Assembly: GCF_003285005.1 (NCBI RefSeq)
Contig: NZ_QMFA01000015.1
Span: forward strand, 78,162 to 142,161
Length of the DNA stretch: 64,000 bases
Source of the DNA: Paenibacillus sp. YN15
GTDB lineage: Bacteria > Bacillota > Bacilli > Paenibacillales > NBRC-103111
Direction of reading: 5' to 3'
A model generated the notes under the pieces. The model was not told where the DNA came from, did no database searches, and saw only the letters and a list, made by a program, of their open reading frames with translations. The translations under genes were made by a program, and so were the position numbers. Below are positions 34,302 through 43,226 of this stretch, in pieces. The stretch's first letter is position 1, and each line of letters starts with the position of its first letter.

Positions 34302-35144
34302 TTAATAAACCGTGCCGGTATTGATCACGGGAGCCGCAGCTCTGTCCGAGACAATCGCCACCATCAGGTTATTGATCATCGCCGCCTTGCGTTCGTCATC
34401 CAGTTCAATGACGCCTTGCTCCTGAAGCTGCTTGATGGCCATCTGAACCATGCCTACCGCGCCCTCCACGATCATCTGCCGGGCGGAGATGATAGCGGCC
34501 GCCTGCTGGCGCTGCAGCATGGCGCTGGCGATTTCCGTGGAGTAGGCCAGGTGGGTGAGGCGGGCCTCAATGACCTCCACGCCGGCCGCCTTCAGGCGCT
34601 CCTGCAGCTCGCGCAGCAATTCGCCTGCAACCTCGTCGGCATTGCCCCGCAGGGAGTAGCCGGAAAGCTCGAAGTTGTCGTAGGGGTATTTGCTGGCTAC
34701 ATGACGCAGGGCGGTTTCGCTTTGAATTTCCACAAATTGCTCGTAGTTATCCACGTCAAACAGCGCTTTGGCACTGTCCACCACGCGGAAAACCACAACA
34801 GCGGCAATCTCGATGGGGTTGCCTTCCACATCATTGACCTTCAGCCGGGCGCTGTTGAAGTTGCGGACCCGCAGGGACACCTTCTTTCGGGCGGAGAAAG
34901 GAATGGTAATCCAAATGCCGCTGGTGCGGATGGTTCCCTTATAAGCGCCGAACAGCGTTACAACCTCCGCCTGGTTAGGCTGAACTACCGTGAACATGGT
35001 TAGGAGCACAAAGGCGGCCACTTCCAGGATAACACCCAAAATGATCCAGCCCGCCACAAAAGCGAAGATCCCGCCTCCCACCAACAGGAAAAAAAGCAAC
35101 AAACCAACAAACCCGTTCCCCTTCCAAGCCGCTCTTTCTGTCAT
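34302..35144 (-). CDS. SPFH/Band 7 domain membrane protein
   Basis: The 280-residue protein has two adjacent hydrophobic segments at the N-terminus and then an SPFH (stomatin/prohibitin/flotillin) domain: [33 protein letters not shown] and [20 protein letters not shown], ending in a coiled region ([29 protein letters not shown]). SPFH proteins form membrane-associated oligomers that organise protease or lipid domains. ATG 35144 follows GGGAGGAATGTT. It forms a two-gene operon with the Arc-like protein. Confidence 0.9.
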   Translation of the reverse strand: MTERAAWKGNGFVGLLLFFLLVGGGIFAFVAGWIILGVILEVAAFVLLTMFTVVQPNQAEVVTLFGAYKGTIRTSGIWITIPFSARKKVSLRVRNFNSARLKVNDVEGNPIEIAAVVVFRVVDSAKALFDVDNYEQFVEIQSETALRHVASKYPYDNFELSGYSLRGNADEVAGELLRELQERLKAAGVEVIEARLTHLAYSTEIASAMLQRQQAAAIISARQMIVEGAVGMVQMAIKQLQEQGVIELDDERKAAMINNLMVAIVSDRAAAPVINTGTVY

Positions 35145-35301
35145 TGAACATTCCTCCCGTTATGGTTGTTAAGTTAAATCATTTTGATATTTATATGATA
35201 TCACTTTTTCTATATACTGTAAATCACCCAAATTTGACAACGCCGGTGTCCGGTGCTATAAAAGAAGCGTAAACACACACTGCGTTCAGGAGGGATGAAA
35301 G

Positions 35302-35646
35302 ATGCAGCAAATAAAAGAGGACGCGCAATTCAGAAGCGTCATCAACGGAGCGTTGCCGGTGGTGGCTGTTTTCAAAACCACCTGGTGCAAGGACTGCCAT
35401 TATATAGAGCCCTTTATGCCCGATTTGATCAAGCAATATGAAGGCAAGCTGGATTTTGTCCACGTGGACCGGGACGATCTGCCGGATCTGTGCTCCGAGC
35501 TGAACATTCTGGGCATTCCCAGCTTTATCGTGTTCCGGCAAGGGCAGGAGATTACCCGCTTCGTCTCCAAGCTCCGGAAAAACCGGGAGGAAATTGAGGA
35601 ATTCCTGGACCGGTCCCTGCAGGTTGCCGAAGCCTTGGGGAAATAA
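35302..35646 (+). CDS. Thioredoxin-like protein (YtpP type)
   Basis: The 114-residue protein has a thioredoxin fold with active site TTWCKDCHY (Cys29 and Cys32), the VDRDDLPDLCSELNILGIPSFIVF segment with the cis-Pro in GIPS, and a C-terminal helix. The CKDC motif differs from the CGPC of true thioredoxins, so it is probably a specialised cytoplasmic thiol-disulphide protein. ATG 35302 follows AGGAGGGATG. Confidence 0.88.
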   Translation: MQQIKEDAQFRSVINGALPVVAVFKTTWCKDCHYIEPFMPDLIKQYEGKLDFVHVDRDDLPDLCSELNILGIPSFIVFRQGQEITRFVSKLRKNREEIEEFLDRSLQVAEALGK

Positions 35647-35676
35647 CCTGCGCCGGTTGTCATGCGCCGGCATGAG

Positions 35677-35708
35677 CGCCTGTCTCCATCCTTGGAGGCG
35701 GGCTTTTT
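35677..35708 (+). terminator. Terminator after the thioredoxin-like gene
   Basis: GCCTGTCTCC and GGAGGCGGGC form a stem with an ATCCTT loop, followed by TTTTT. Confidence 0.8.
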
Positions 35709-35740
35709 GGCGTATGCATATGGGCGAAGCAGAGTGAAAA

Positions 35741-35770
35741 TTGGCTTCATCCGGCAAAAGCCGATATAAT
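35741..35770 (+). promoter_or_regulatory. Promoter of the UbiD gene
   Basis: TTGGCT and a perfect TATAAT are 18 bases apart, ending 29 bases before the TTG start codon. Confidence 0.65.
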
Positions 35771-35799
35771 ATCCCTATACATAATCAGCGGGGAGGCCC

Positions 35800-37566
35800 T
35801 TGTCCGTGGTGTTTGAGAATTTGAGACAGTTCATTGAGGTTTTGCAGAAGGAAAAGGACCTTGCCATTATTGACGCGGCCGTGGACCCCAATCTGGAGCT
35901 GGCGGAAATTCACCGCCGCGTCATTGAGGAAGGCGGGCCGGCGCTTCTTTTTACCAATGTGAAGGGCAGCGCTTTCCCGGTGGTTACCAATCTGTTCGGC
36001 ACCCAGCGGCGGGTGAATCTGGCCTTCGGCACACGCCCGGAGCAGCTGATGCAGCAGGCGGTGGAGGCGATGCATACCTTGCTTCCCCCCAAGCCGGCAG
36101 CCTTGTGGAAGGAGCGCTCCCTGCTGCTGGACCTGGTCAAGGTGGGAACCCGGAACGTCAGCCAGGCGGCGGCGCCGGTGCTTCAGGTTTGCGACCGCAG
36201 GGACAAAATGTCCAAGCTGCCGGTTATCACCAGCTGGCAGGAGGACGGCGGACCTTTTGTGACCTTGCCGCTGGTATACACGGAGCATCCCGCAACCCAT
36301 CAGCATAACCTGGGCATGTACCGGATGCAGGTGTTCGACAGCGATACAACGGGGATGCACTGGCAAATCCACAAGGGCGGCGGCTTCCATTACCACGAAG
36401 CCGAGCTGCGGGGCGAGGCCCTGCCGGTAACGGTATTCCTGGGCGGCCCGCCTGCGCTGATCGCCTCGGCCATTGCGCCGCTGCCGGAGCAGCTGCCGGA
36501 GCTTCTGGTGGCCTCCCTGATCCAGGGCGGCAAGCTGAAGCTGGCGGATAACCCCTTGGGCGGCCACAAGGTAGTGGCGGAGGCGGAGTTCGCCATCTCC
36601 GGCAGAGTCGAGCCCCATGTCCGGCGGCCCGAGGGTCCTTTTGGCGACCATTACGGATATTATTCCCTGACGCATGATTTTCCGGTGTTTAACATAAACC
36701 ATATTTGGCACCGCAAGGACGCGATTTACCCTGCTACCGTGGTGGGCAAGCCCCGGCAGGAGGATTATTATCTGGGCGAATTCCTCCAGCGGCTGCTGTC
36801 TCCGGCTTTTCCTATGGCTATGCCGGGGGTCAAGGAGCTGTGGACCTACGCGGAAACGGGCTTTCACGCCCTGGCCGCTGCGGTGGTCCGGGAGAGCTAC
36901 CGCCGGGAAGCGCTGGCCTCCGCCTTCGCCATTTTCGGCCAGGGCCAGCTGACCCTCACCAAGTTCCTGATTGTTACCGACCGGCCGGTGGAGCTGGAGC
37001 GGATTGATGTGCTTCTGGAGACGGTGCTGGAGCGGTTTAACCCCGTTACCGATCTGTTGATTTTCAACCATACCTCCCATGATACCCTGGATTATACGGG
37101 AGGACGGCTGAACCACGGCAGCAAGGCGCTGCTTCTGGGCGTGGGAGAGCCTGTCCGCTCCCTGCCGGGGGCATATGACGGAGGCGTTATCCCCGGAATC
37201 CGGGATGCCAAGGCGTATTGCAAAGGCTGCCTGCTGGTTTCCGGCGCCTCCTTCAGCGAGGACCCGGAGCTGGCCGCCCGGCTGGCCGAAACCGCTTCGG
37301 ACCAGTTGGCCCGCTGGCCCCTGGTGATCCTGGCGGATGACACCTCCATTGTCGCCAACCAGACCGCCTTCCTGTGGACCGTATTCACCCGCTTTAATCC
37401 GGCCACGGATATTCATGCCAAGACCCGGGTGGAGATGAACCATATCGCCTACCGCCTGCCCCTTGTCATCGATGCCCGGATGAAGCCGGGGTATCCGGAC
37501 GAGGTGATTCCCCGGGAGGATATTGTGAAGCTGGTGGACAGCCGCTGGAGCGAATATTTCAAATAG
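35800..37566 (+). CDS. UbiD family prenylated-FMN decarboxylase, candidate MqnL
   Basis: The 588-residue protein is a UbiD-type decarboxylase. It has the N-terminal REL-like region, GMYRMQVFD and a prFMN/metal-binding centre, EAEFAISG followed by RRPEGPFGDHYGYYS, whose paired Glu residues match the catalytic network of UbiD enzymes. These remove a carboxyl group from aromatic or unsaturated acids using prenylated FMN. The start is TTG 35800 behind GGGGAGG. MqnE of the futalosine menaquinone route lies 3.4 kb downstream, so decarboxylation of the prenylated naphthoate intermediate (MqnL role) is plausible. No UbiX-type partner is in the window. Confidence 0.87.
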   Translation: MSVVFENLRQFIEVLQKEKDLAIIDAAVDPNLELAEIHRRVIEEGGPALLFTNVKGSAFPVVTNLFGTQRRVNLAFGTRPEQLMQQAVEAMHTLLPPKPAALWKERSLLLDLVKVGTRNVSQAAAPVLQVCDRRDKMSKLPVITSWQEDGGPFVTLPLVYTEHPATHQHNLGMYRMQVFDSDTTGMHWQIHKGGGFHYHEAELRGEALPVTVFLGGPPALIASAIAPLPEQLPELLVASLIQGGKLKLADNPLGGHKVVAEAEFAISGRVEPHVRRPEGPFGDHYGYYSLTHDFPVFNINHIWHRKDAIYPATVVGKPRQEDYYLGEFLQRLLSPAFPMAMPGVKELWTYAETGFHALAAAVVRESYRREALASAFAIFGQGQLTLTKFLIVTDRPVELERIDVLLETVLERFNPVTDLLIFNHTSHDTLDYTGGRLNHGSKALLLGVGEPVRSLPGAYDGGVIPGIRDAKAYCKGCLLVSGASFSEDPELAARLAETASDQLARWPLVILADDTSIVANQTAFLWTVFTRFNPATDIHAKTRVEMNHIAYRLPLVIDARMKPGYPDEVIPREDIVKLVDSRWSEYFK

Positions 37567-37605
37567 CATTTTCACAACTACAGCACCGGGAAGGAGATCG
37601 GGCCT

Positions 37606-38328
37606 TTGCTTCGAGAACTGCTGAACGCTGCCCCGCGGTCTGAACAGGGCGACATGCAAAAGGCGCTGCGCGCGCTGGAGCTGTATCTGGAGAAGCTGGG
37701 AAGGGTGGGTCCGGGAGGCCGCGCCTCCCAAAGCCGCAACGGGGAGGAGATTCCCCGGCTGGAGCTGTGGACCCGGGGATTTGCCGATGCGCTGGACGAG
37801 CTGGAGGAGAGCAAATTCTGCGCCGAAACCTTCGGCCGCGGCATCGAGGCTTCATTCGTGGAGGATATGTCCCCGGAGGAACGGCTGAAATACCGCCGCT
37901 ATTTGTATTTTTACAAAAATGCGTTTATCCGTGTGTTCTCCATTCTGGACAAGCTGGGGTATTTTCTGGACGAGCTGTACGGGCTCGGCACAGGCAGGGT
38001 GAAGGCCAGATTCTCCTATTTCACCGTGCTGCGCCAGATGCATGACAAAAAGGTGCAGGCCCCGCTGGAGGAGCGTCTTTACGAGCTGAAGCAGCGGTAT
38101 CAGGAGCCGCTGAAGCGGCTGCGCAGCCAGCGCAATATGGAAATCCACCTGCTGAACGCGGAGATGGTGGATGATATGCTCCGGGTCAAACGCCAGACCC
38201 ATGCCGACGGCAGGCAGAAGGTGGAGAATGTGCTGCAGAACCTGTCCGACCTGGCGTTAAGCTTCGAGATGGTTTGCCGCACCATTGTGATCGTATTCAA
38301 TCACGCCAAAGGCTCCGTCCGCACGTAA
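37606..38328 (+). CDS. Cthe_2314-like HEPN domain protein
   Basis: The 240-residue all-alpha protein contains RSQRNMEIHLL near residues 166-176, an R-x4-H arrangement as in HEPN domains, within long helices (YFYKNAFIRVFSILDKLGYFLDELYGLG). It resembles the Cthe_2314-type HEPN group, whose function is not established; other HEPN proteins are RNases or act in toxin-antitoxin and defence contexts. TTG 37606 is nine bases after AAGGAG. It follows ubiD by 39 bases and may be co-transcribed. No nucleotidyltransferase partner is adjacent. Confidence 0.7.
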   Translation: MLRELLNAAPRSEQGDMQKALRALELYLEKLGRVGPGGRASQSRNGEEIPRLELWTRGFADALDELEESKFCAETFGRGIEASFVEDMSPEERLKYRRYLYFYKNAFIRVFSILDKLGYFLDELYGLGTGRVKARFSYFTVLRQMHDKKVQAPLEERLYELKQRYQEPLKRLRSQRNMEIHLLNAEMVDDMLRVKRQTHADGRQKVENVLQNLSDLALSFEMVCRTIVIVFNHAKGSVRT

Positions 38329-38358
38329 GTCCATTCCCGTAAACACCGTGTGAGTATA

Positions 38359-38402
38359 AAAAAACCGTTCTCCGAACGCAATGCATTCGGGAACGGTTTT
38401 TG
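38359..38402. terminator. Bidirectional terminator
   Basis: AAAACCGTTCTCCGAA pairs with TTCGGGAACGGTTTT, with A- and T-runs on the flanks, between the convergent HEPN and NifU-like genes. Confidence 0.85.
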
Positions 38403-38414
38403 TTTGCGTATCAA

Positions 38415-38660
38415 TTAGAATACCTGTACAACTTCCTTGATGCCGTCAACCTCTTCCATCAGGGCGCGTTCAATGCCGGCCTTCAAGGTGATGGTGGAGC
38501 TAGGGCAGCTTCCGCATGCGCCCATCAATCTCAGCTTCACGATGCCGTCCTCTACGTCCACAAGCTCGACGTCTCCGCCGTCCCGCTGCAGGAAGGGGCG
38601 AAGCTTATCCAGAACTTCCAGTACCTCATCATAGGCTACTACTTCTTGGTTCTCGCTCAT
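38415..38660 (-). CDS. yutI: NifU C-terminal domain Fe-S carrier (YutI type)
   Basis: The 81-residue protein is a stand-alone NifU C-terminal domain: [17 protein letters not shown] and GACGSCPSS with the CxxC pair that holds a [4Fe-4S] cluster for delivery to target proteins. ATG 38660 has AAAGGAG nine bases upstream; an in-frame TTG at 38669 overlaps that site. It is divergent from the yuzB-like gene, as in Bacillus where yutI, yuzB and yutJ are neighbours. An A-type carrier (HesB/IscA) lies 4 kb away. Confidence 0.92.
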   Translation of the reverse strand: MSENQEVVAYDEVLEVLDKLRPFLQRDGGDVELVDVEDGIVKLRLMGACGSCPSSTITLKAGIERALMEEVDGIKEVVQVF

Positions 38661-38747
38661 TTGCTTCAACTCCTTTCTTTCCCTTATTATATTACAAGCA
38701 ACGTAAAAGTAAAAACAAACACGTGAAAAGCGACGGAAAGGACGGTC

Positions 38748-38987
38748 ATGATGAGACCTCTGATTGAATTCTGCTCAAGCAATATGCATCATGGCACCGC
38801 GCAGGTGATGAAGCTGCTCGAAGCCAATCCGGACTATGATGTGCTGGAATACGGCTGTCTGGGCAATTGCGGCGAATGCTATGCAGGGCCTTACGCGCTG
38901 TTGGACGGCCAGTTCATCGGGGCCGAAACGGCGGCGGAGCTGCTTGCCCGTCTGGAGGAAGCCATTGCGGCCCTCTATCCGAAATGA
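38748..38987 (+). CDS. yuzB: YuzB family protein (DUF1450)
   Basis: The 79-residue protein matches Yuz[10 protein letters not shown] at the start, then [25 protein letters not shown] with several Cys residues, and a C-terminal helix. The Cys pattern recalls small thioredoxin-like or Fe-S ferredoxin folds, though the role is not established. Met1 and Met2 are both possible starts. Its 3' end overlaps that of the convergent yutJ-like gene by 13 bases. Confidence 0.88.
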   Translation: MMRPLIEFCSSNMHHGTAQVMKLLEANPDYDVLEYGCLGNCGECYAGPYALLDGQFIGAETAAELLARLEEAIAALYPK

Positions 38988-40039
38988 TGCCGCGATTTCC
39001 ACAGCACCCCGCTTTTTAACGTCCGCGGCACCTTGCCCACAACTACCGTGCTGTCGCCCATGAGGGCGAAGCCGCTTTTTTTGCCCAGAGAGCCAAGCGT
39101 TCCCCGGAGTCTCAAGGGGCTGATGGCGGGTGTAACCCCGTCCCAGACAGCCCTTATCACGGTTGCGATTTGCTTGCCCTGGATAATGGCCGCCTGTGCG
39201 CTGGGGGAAAAGACCAGGCTGGCGCAGTCGCCCACTACGAACACCTCGGGAAATTGGGGAATCCGGTGATAGCTGTCCAGGCGGATGCGTCCCGTCTCAT
39301 CCTTGTTTACCTCCAGGGCCTGAACGGGATGTGCAGGCTGAATCCCTCCTGTCCAAACGGTGGCCTCCGAACGGAGAGTTTTGCCGCCCTCCAGAATCTC
39401 CGTCTCCCGGATTTCCTCCAGCTCCACCTGGGAACGGATTTCCACATCATGCTCCAGAAACCATTCATGGACGAACAACCGCAGCTTCTCCGGGAATGCG
39501 GCCAGAATCCCGCCGCCCCGGTCAAGAATCCGGATATGGAGATCGGGACGGCACTCCCTAAGCTCCGAGGCCGTCTCTATACCGCTTAAGCCCCCGCCGA
39601 TAATGGTGACATGTCCATATGGGCGGACCTCCTGAAGGGCCACATAGGTCCGTCTGGCGGCTCCCAGCGTCTGCAGGCTGTGGGTAAACTCCGCTGCGCC
39701 GGGAATGCCGTAATACTGGTCCACGCACCCCAAGCCGATCACCAGCCAATCATAGGAAATGGGGTCCTGGTCCTGAAGATAGACAAGCCGCTCCTTCAGG
39801 CTGATTTCCGTCACTTCCCCGAAAAACAGAATGAGGTGGGGGTGGACGGGAAATGCCACATGAAGCCGATGCTCAGCCGCTGAACCGGCAGCCAAGGCAT
39901 AATATTCCGTCTTCAGCCCCTGATACGGCATCCGGTCCACCAGATAAATCACCGTGTCCGGCGGCAAATCCTTCTCCAGCAGCTGGCGGACAATCGCCAT
40001 CCCGCCGTAGCCGCCCCCAAGTATAACCAGCTTCTTCAT
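38975..40039 (-). CDS. yutJ: NADH dehydrogenase-like FAD protein (YutJ type)
   Basis: The 354-residue protein has two Rossmann motifs, GGGYGG for FAD near the N-terminus and IIGGGLSGIE for NAD(P)H in the middle, plus VFVVGDCASLV for FAD. This is the layout of type II NADH dehydrogenases, but the C-terminal membrane-binding part is short, as in YutJ. Electrons would go from NAD(P)H to a quinone or another acceptor. ATG 40039 follows AGAGGGGTG; GTG 40048 is the alternative. It is encoded downstream of mqnE and the M23 gene on the same strand. Confidence 0.88.
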   Translation of the reverse strand: MKKLVILGGGYGGMAIVRQLLEKDLPPDTVIYLVDRMPYQGLKTEYYALAAGSAAEHRLHVAFPVHPHLILFFGEVTEISLKERLVYLQDQDPISYDWLVIGLGCVDQYYGIPGAAEFTHSLQTLGAARRTYVALQEVRPYGHVTIIGGGLSGIETASELRECRPDLHIRILDRGGGILAAFPEKLRLFVHEWFLEHDVEIRSQVELEEIRETEILEGGKTLRSEATVWTGGIQPAHPVQALEVNKDETGRIRLDSYHRIPQFPEVFVVGDCASLVFSPSAQAAIIQGKQIATVIRAVWDGVTPAISPLRLRGTLGSLGKKSGFALMGDSTVVVGKVPRTLKSGVLWKSRHHFG

Positions 40040-40075
40040 GGTTCCCACCCCTCTCTCGTTTTACGTTTCCGCTCC

Positions 40076-40978
40076 TCAGCGTTCCTGCCAATTGAATGGC
40101 GTCCGGCCCAATATACGGTCCGGATTGGTGGCTGTATTCCCGATCCAGAAGGTAAAGTGCAAATGGGGGCCGGTGGAAAAGCCCGTGCTGCCCACTTCGC
40201 CGATTTTATCCCCGGCTTTGACCTTGTCTCCCGCTTTGACATGGAGCTTGGACATATGGGCATATTGGGAGAATAAATTCATGCCATGATCCAAATAGAT
40301 GGAGTTGCCTGTCAGGTACAATTCCTCCGCCAGCACCACTATGCCGTCGTTGGCCGCCAGCACCGGCGTTCCGGTAGGGGCCGCCAGGTCGATGGCCCGG
40401 TGGATGCTGTTGAATACCCCGTTGACGTAGCGGGTATACCCGTAGGGGGTAGTAAGCCTGCCTTTAACCGGCGTAACAAAAGGCTCCTTGAATAGAACCT
40501 CGGGGACGGACTTGCTGCGGGCCAGATCGATTTTCTTCTGGTCGGCATTGATCCGCTCCGTATTCTGCCACATGCTTTCCTGTTCCTTGGTTACTGTCAG
40601 CCGGTCCGTATCGAAGGACTTGGCCTTGACCGTCACCTTGGCCTCCTGGGCGGCTCCCCCTATGGTATAGGTACCCGGTTTGAGATCGGTTGGAACCGGA
40701 AGCAGGGCATAGTAGCCGTTGCCCAGCTCTGTCAGGGGATACGTCTGGTTCCTCCAGAGCAGCTCTCCGCCTGCTTCCGTCCTGACCATCACCGCGTCGC
40801 CCTGGAAAACGGCGGGAGGAATAACCGCAACCGGCTCCGCCATGGCCTGCATGGCCGCTTCCTCCCCGCTGTAATAGGAGGCCTCCAGGCGGTAAGCCTG
40901 CTCCAGGGCGGCAGCCTGGGCGTCAGCGGCGGAGCCCAGAGATTGAATCGCAATCCATAGCGCAATCAGCCATTCCAT
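40076..40978 (-). CDS. Secreted M23 family metallopeptidase (LytM-type)
   Basis: The 300-residue protein has an N-terminal hydrophobic segment with a probable cleavage after AADA, a small beta domain (residues about 45-125), and a C-terminal M23 domain with HRAIDLAAP and GPHLHF, which supply the zinc ligands and catalytic His. It also carries SIYLDHGMNLFSQYAHMSK. Such enzymes cut peptide crosslinks in peptidoglycan or act as spore-morphogenesis scaffolds. ATG 40978 is 20 bases after the mqnE stop, with GGGAG a little far upstream. Confidence 0.88.
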   Translation of the reverse strand: MEWLIALWIAIQSLGSAADAQAAALEQAYRLEASYYSGEEAAMQAMAEPVAVIPPAVFQGDAVMVRTEAGGELLWRNQTYPLTELGNGYYALLPVPTDLKPGTYTIGGAAQEAKVTVKAKSFDTDRLTVTKEQESMWQNTERINADQKKIDLARSKSVPEVLFKEPFVTPVKGRLTTPYGYTRYVNGVFNSIHRAIDLAAPTGTPVLAANDGIVVLAEELYLTGNSIYLDHGMNLFSQYAHMSKLHVKAGDKVKAGDKIGEVGSTGFSTGPHLHFTFWIGNTATNPDRILGRTPFNWQER

Positions 40979-40998
40979 AGGGGCTGCAATCTCCCTTG

Positions 40999-42099
40999 TT
41001 AATAGGTTTCGATGACGTTGTAGAAGGTATCCCGCTCCACCGGGATTTTGCCTGCGCCCTTCACCAGCCAGATCAGCTCATCCCGGGTCAATCCCGCAGG
41101 GGTAAGGGCTCCGGCGGAATGGCTGATCCGCTCCCGCACCAGTGTGCCGTGGACATCGGAGGCTCCGAAGCTCAACGCCAACTGGGTCAGCTGGGTGCCG
41201 ATATTGATAAAATAGGCCTTGATGTGGGGGAAATTATCCACCATCAGGCGGGAAATGGCGATGGTCTTCAAATCGTCGAAGGCCGAGGTGCGCCGTTTGA
41301 TGCCTGCTTGCTGGCTGATGGGCTGGACGGCCAGAGGAATGAAGACCATAAAGCCGTTGGTCTCATCCTGCAGCTCCCGGAGCAGGATCATATGCTCCAG
41401 CCGCTGCTGCAGGGACTCGATGGAGCCATACAGCATGGTGGCATGGGTTTTGTAGCCCATCTGGTGGGCGGTCCGGTGGACGGTAAGCCATTCCTCCATG
41501 TTGGCCTTTTCCACCCGCATCTTCTGGCGGTAATGGTCGGAAAGAATCTCCGCCCCGCCGCCGGGCATGGTATCCAGCCCCGCTTCCCGCAGCTCCTCCA
41601 GCACCTGGCGGTAAGAAAGCCCGCTGATCCGCGAGAAGAAATCAATCTCCGCCGCGGTATACGCCTTGATGGCCACATGCGGATATTTATCCTTCAATGC
41701 GCGGATGCAGTCTTTGTAGTATTGAAAGGAAACCTTGTCATTATGCCCGCCGGTAATGTGGAACTCCCGGACCCCCGGCGTAATATGCTGCTCCACGTAG
41801 CGGATCATCTCTTCGCCGGTATGGGTAAAGGCCCCTTCCTGGCCCTCGTCCTTGCGGTAATTGCAGAAGGCGCAGTGGGCTTCGCATACATTGGTGAAAT
41901 ACAGAGTCATATTTTCAATAAAATATACGTTCTTGCCGTTCTTCCGCAGGTTGACTTCATTGGCCAGTTGGCCGATGGTCAGGAGATCGTCGGATTGGTA
42001 CAAAAACAGTCCGTCCTCCAGTGTCAGCCGTTCTTGATGATGCACCTTCTCTGCGATTTCTGCCATGCGCGTGTCAGACGTGGGGATGATGATACTCAT
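40999..42099 (-). CDS. mqnE: Aminofutalosine synthase MqnE
   Basis: The 366-residue radical SAM enzyme has the CxxxCxxC cluster site in NVCEAHCAFCNYR near residue 75, and later THATMLYG, QQRLEHMILLRELQDET and SHSAGA motifs shared by MqnE/MqnC. MqnE joins 3-[(1-carboxyvinyl)oxy]benzoate to S-adenosylmethionine to make aminofutalosine, the committed step of the alternative menaquinone route. MqnC usually has similar motifs, but the N-terminal region and length favour MqnE. It has a strong upstream promoter and is followed by the M23 and yutJ-like genes. Confidence 0.9.
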   Translation of the reverse strand: MSIIIPTSDTRMAEIAEKVHHQERLTLEDGLFLYQSDDLLTIGQLANEVNLRKNGKNVYFIENMTLYFTNVCEAHCAFCNYRKDEGQEGAFTHTGEEMIRYVEQHITPGVREFHITGGHNDKVSFQYYKDCIRALKDKYPHVAIKAYTAAEIDFFSRISGLSYRQVLEELREAGLDTMPGGGAEILSDHYRQKMRVEKANMEEWLTVHRTAHQMGYKTHATMLYGSIESLQQRLEHMILLRELQDETNGFMVFIPLAVQPISQQAGIKRRTSAFDDLKTIAISRLMVDNFPHIKAYFINIGTQLTQLALSFGASDVHGTLVRERISHSAGALTPAGLTRDELIWLVKGAGKIPVERDTFYNVIETY

Positions 42100-42171
42100 A
42101 GCGCGACCCCTCCGATAGTTTGTTGAAATGAATGGAATGACTTGTCATAAAAAATTCAAATTTATCTTTTC

Positions 42172-42200
42172 ATTATAAACTTCCCTATAAGAAGGGGCAA
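42172..42200 (-). promoter_or_regulatory. mqnE promoter
   Basis: On the minus strand TTGCCC and TATAAT are 17 bases apart, about 70 bases upstream of the mqnE start. Confidence 0.65.
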
Positions 42201-42270
42201 TACGAAATTGGCAAGGAACGAATCTCCCAATGAGGGAATTTCTGCAAATGAGTCGAATGGAATATTTCCT

Positions 42271-42298
42271 TTGCGCTTTTCTTCCTGTATACTATACT
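42271..42298 (+). promoter_or_regulatory. Promoter of the Spo0E-like gene
   Basis: TTGCGC and TATACT are 16 bases apart; a second overlapping TATACT preceded by TG lies five bases upstream. Confidence 0.5.
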
Positions 42299-42383
42299 CT
42301 TGTGTGAACTTTTAGGTGAACTTGTGGCGGATTGAGTCGAATCATATAGAAATGCGATAGAGCATAGGGAGTATGGATGATCA

Positions 42384-42596
42384 ATGATAAGCGTGGAATG
42401 TCCGAATGCGGAAAAAGGTATTCAGTCGGAAATTGAGTCCGCCCGTGCCCAAATGAACCGTCTTGCCGACGAATTGGGCGTGCGGCACCCTGCAGTGGTG
42501 CGGGCCAGCCAAATGCTGGACGAGCTGCTGCTGCAATATTATGCCCTGACGACCGGGGGCATGCGAATCAAACGGTCCCTGGGCCGCGGGTTTTAG
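42384..42596 (+). CDS. Spo0E-like aspartyl-phosphate phosphatase
   Basis: This 70-residue helical-hairpin protein has the Spo0E family signature: IESARAQMNRLADELG, VVRASQMLDELLLQYY with the conserved SQxLD. Spo0E proteins dephosphorylate Spo0A-P and so restrain sporulation. The C-terminal tail is short and basic. Spacing from the upstream purine-rich AGGGAG to ATG 42384 is longer than usual, so translation may be weak. It is a single gene with its own promoter. Confidence 0.88.
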   Translation: MISVECPNAEKGIQSEIESARAQMNRLADELGVRHPAVVRASQMLDELLLQYYALTTGGMRIKRSLGRGF

Positions 42597-42616
42597 GGGC
42601 TTCCTTGCGGTTCGCC

Positions 42617-42646
42617 TTGTGGGCCTCCCCTTCTTAAGGGTATACT
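42617..42646 (+). promoter_or_regulatory. Promoter of the HesB/IscA gene
   Basis: TTGTGG and TATACT are 18 bases apart, 35 bases upstream of the start codon. Confidence 0.55.
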
Positions 42647-42681
42647 GGGGTTAAAGGCGACAATCACAGGAGGGATCGACC

Positions 42682-43041
42682 ATGATTCAAATCAGCGACT
42701 CGGCTGCCGGCCGCATTAAGGAATTGCTGGAGGCGGAGGATACGCCGAACCTGTTCCTCCGGCTTGGCGTGCGTCCCGGCGGATGCAGCGGCTTCTCGTA
42801 TTCCATGGGCTTCGATGATGAAGAGCATCCCGAGGACCAGGTATTGACCGTAAACGGCCTCAAGGTCGTAGTGGAAGAAAGCAGCGCCCGTTATCTGAAC
42901 GGGGTAGAGATTGACTTTAAGGAAGAAGGACTAAGCGGGGGCTTCACCATCGATAACCCCAATGCGGTAGCCTCCTGCGGCTGCGGCAGCTCCTTCAAGA
43001 TGAAGGACGAAGAGGGCGTTGTGGAGAACTGCGATCACTGA
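42682..43041 (+). CDS. A-type Fe-S carrier, HesB/IscA family (YutM/ErpA type)
   Basis: The 119-residue protein has the three cluster-binding cysteines of A-type carriers, in RPGGCSGFSY and ASCGCGSSF, and the family start MIQISDSAAGRIKELL. It holds Fe-S clusters or iron and passes them to apo-proteins. ATG 42682 follows AGGAGGGATC. It lies near the NifU-like gene at 38.4 kb, forming with it a small Fe-S maturation neighbourhood. Confidence 0.92.
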   Translation: MIQISDSAAGRIKELLEAEDTPNLFLRLGVRPGGCSGFSYSMGFDDEEHPEDQVLTVNGLKVVVEESSARYLNGVEIDFKEEGLSGGFTIDNPNAVASCGCGSSFKMKDEEGVVENCDH

Positions 43042-43059
43042 TTGCAGCCCAGCTTATTC

Positions 43060-43107
43060 AAACCTCCGTTGAGGCAGACCCATTGCGGTCGCTTTGGCGG
43101 GGGTTTT
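43060..43107 (+). terminator. Probable terminator after the HesB gene
   Basis: AACCTCCG and a CGGGGGTT-type arm with an inner GACC/GGTC pair form an imperfect long hairpin, followed by TTTTG. Confidence 0.5.
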
Positions 43108-43132
43108 GTTGCTTTTCCGGAAAGCCTTGTCT

Positions 43133-43160
43133 TTGAACAGGCCCGATAATCTGATAGAAT
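43133..43160 (+). promoter_or_regulatory. Promoter of the PLD-like gene
   Basis: TTGAAC and TAGAAT are 16 bases apart, about 66 bases upstream of the start codon. Confidence 0.55.
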
Positions 43161-43226
43161 AAAGCATAGCTCCTAGAATCGGCAGAAGCATTCCATAGAT
43201 GAGACCGTGGGAGGGATAAACGCAAA

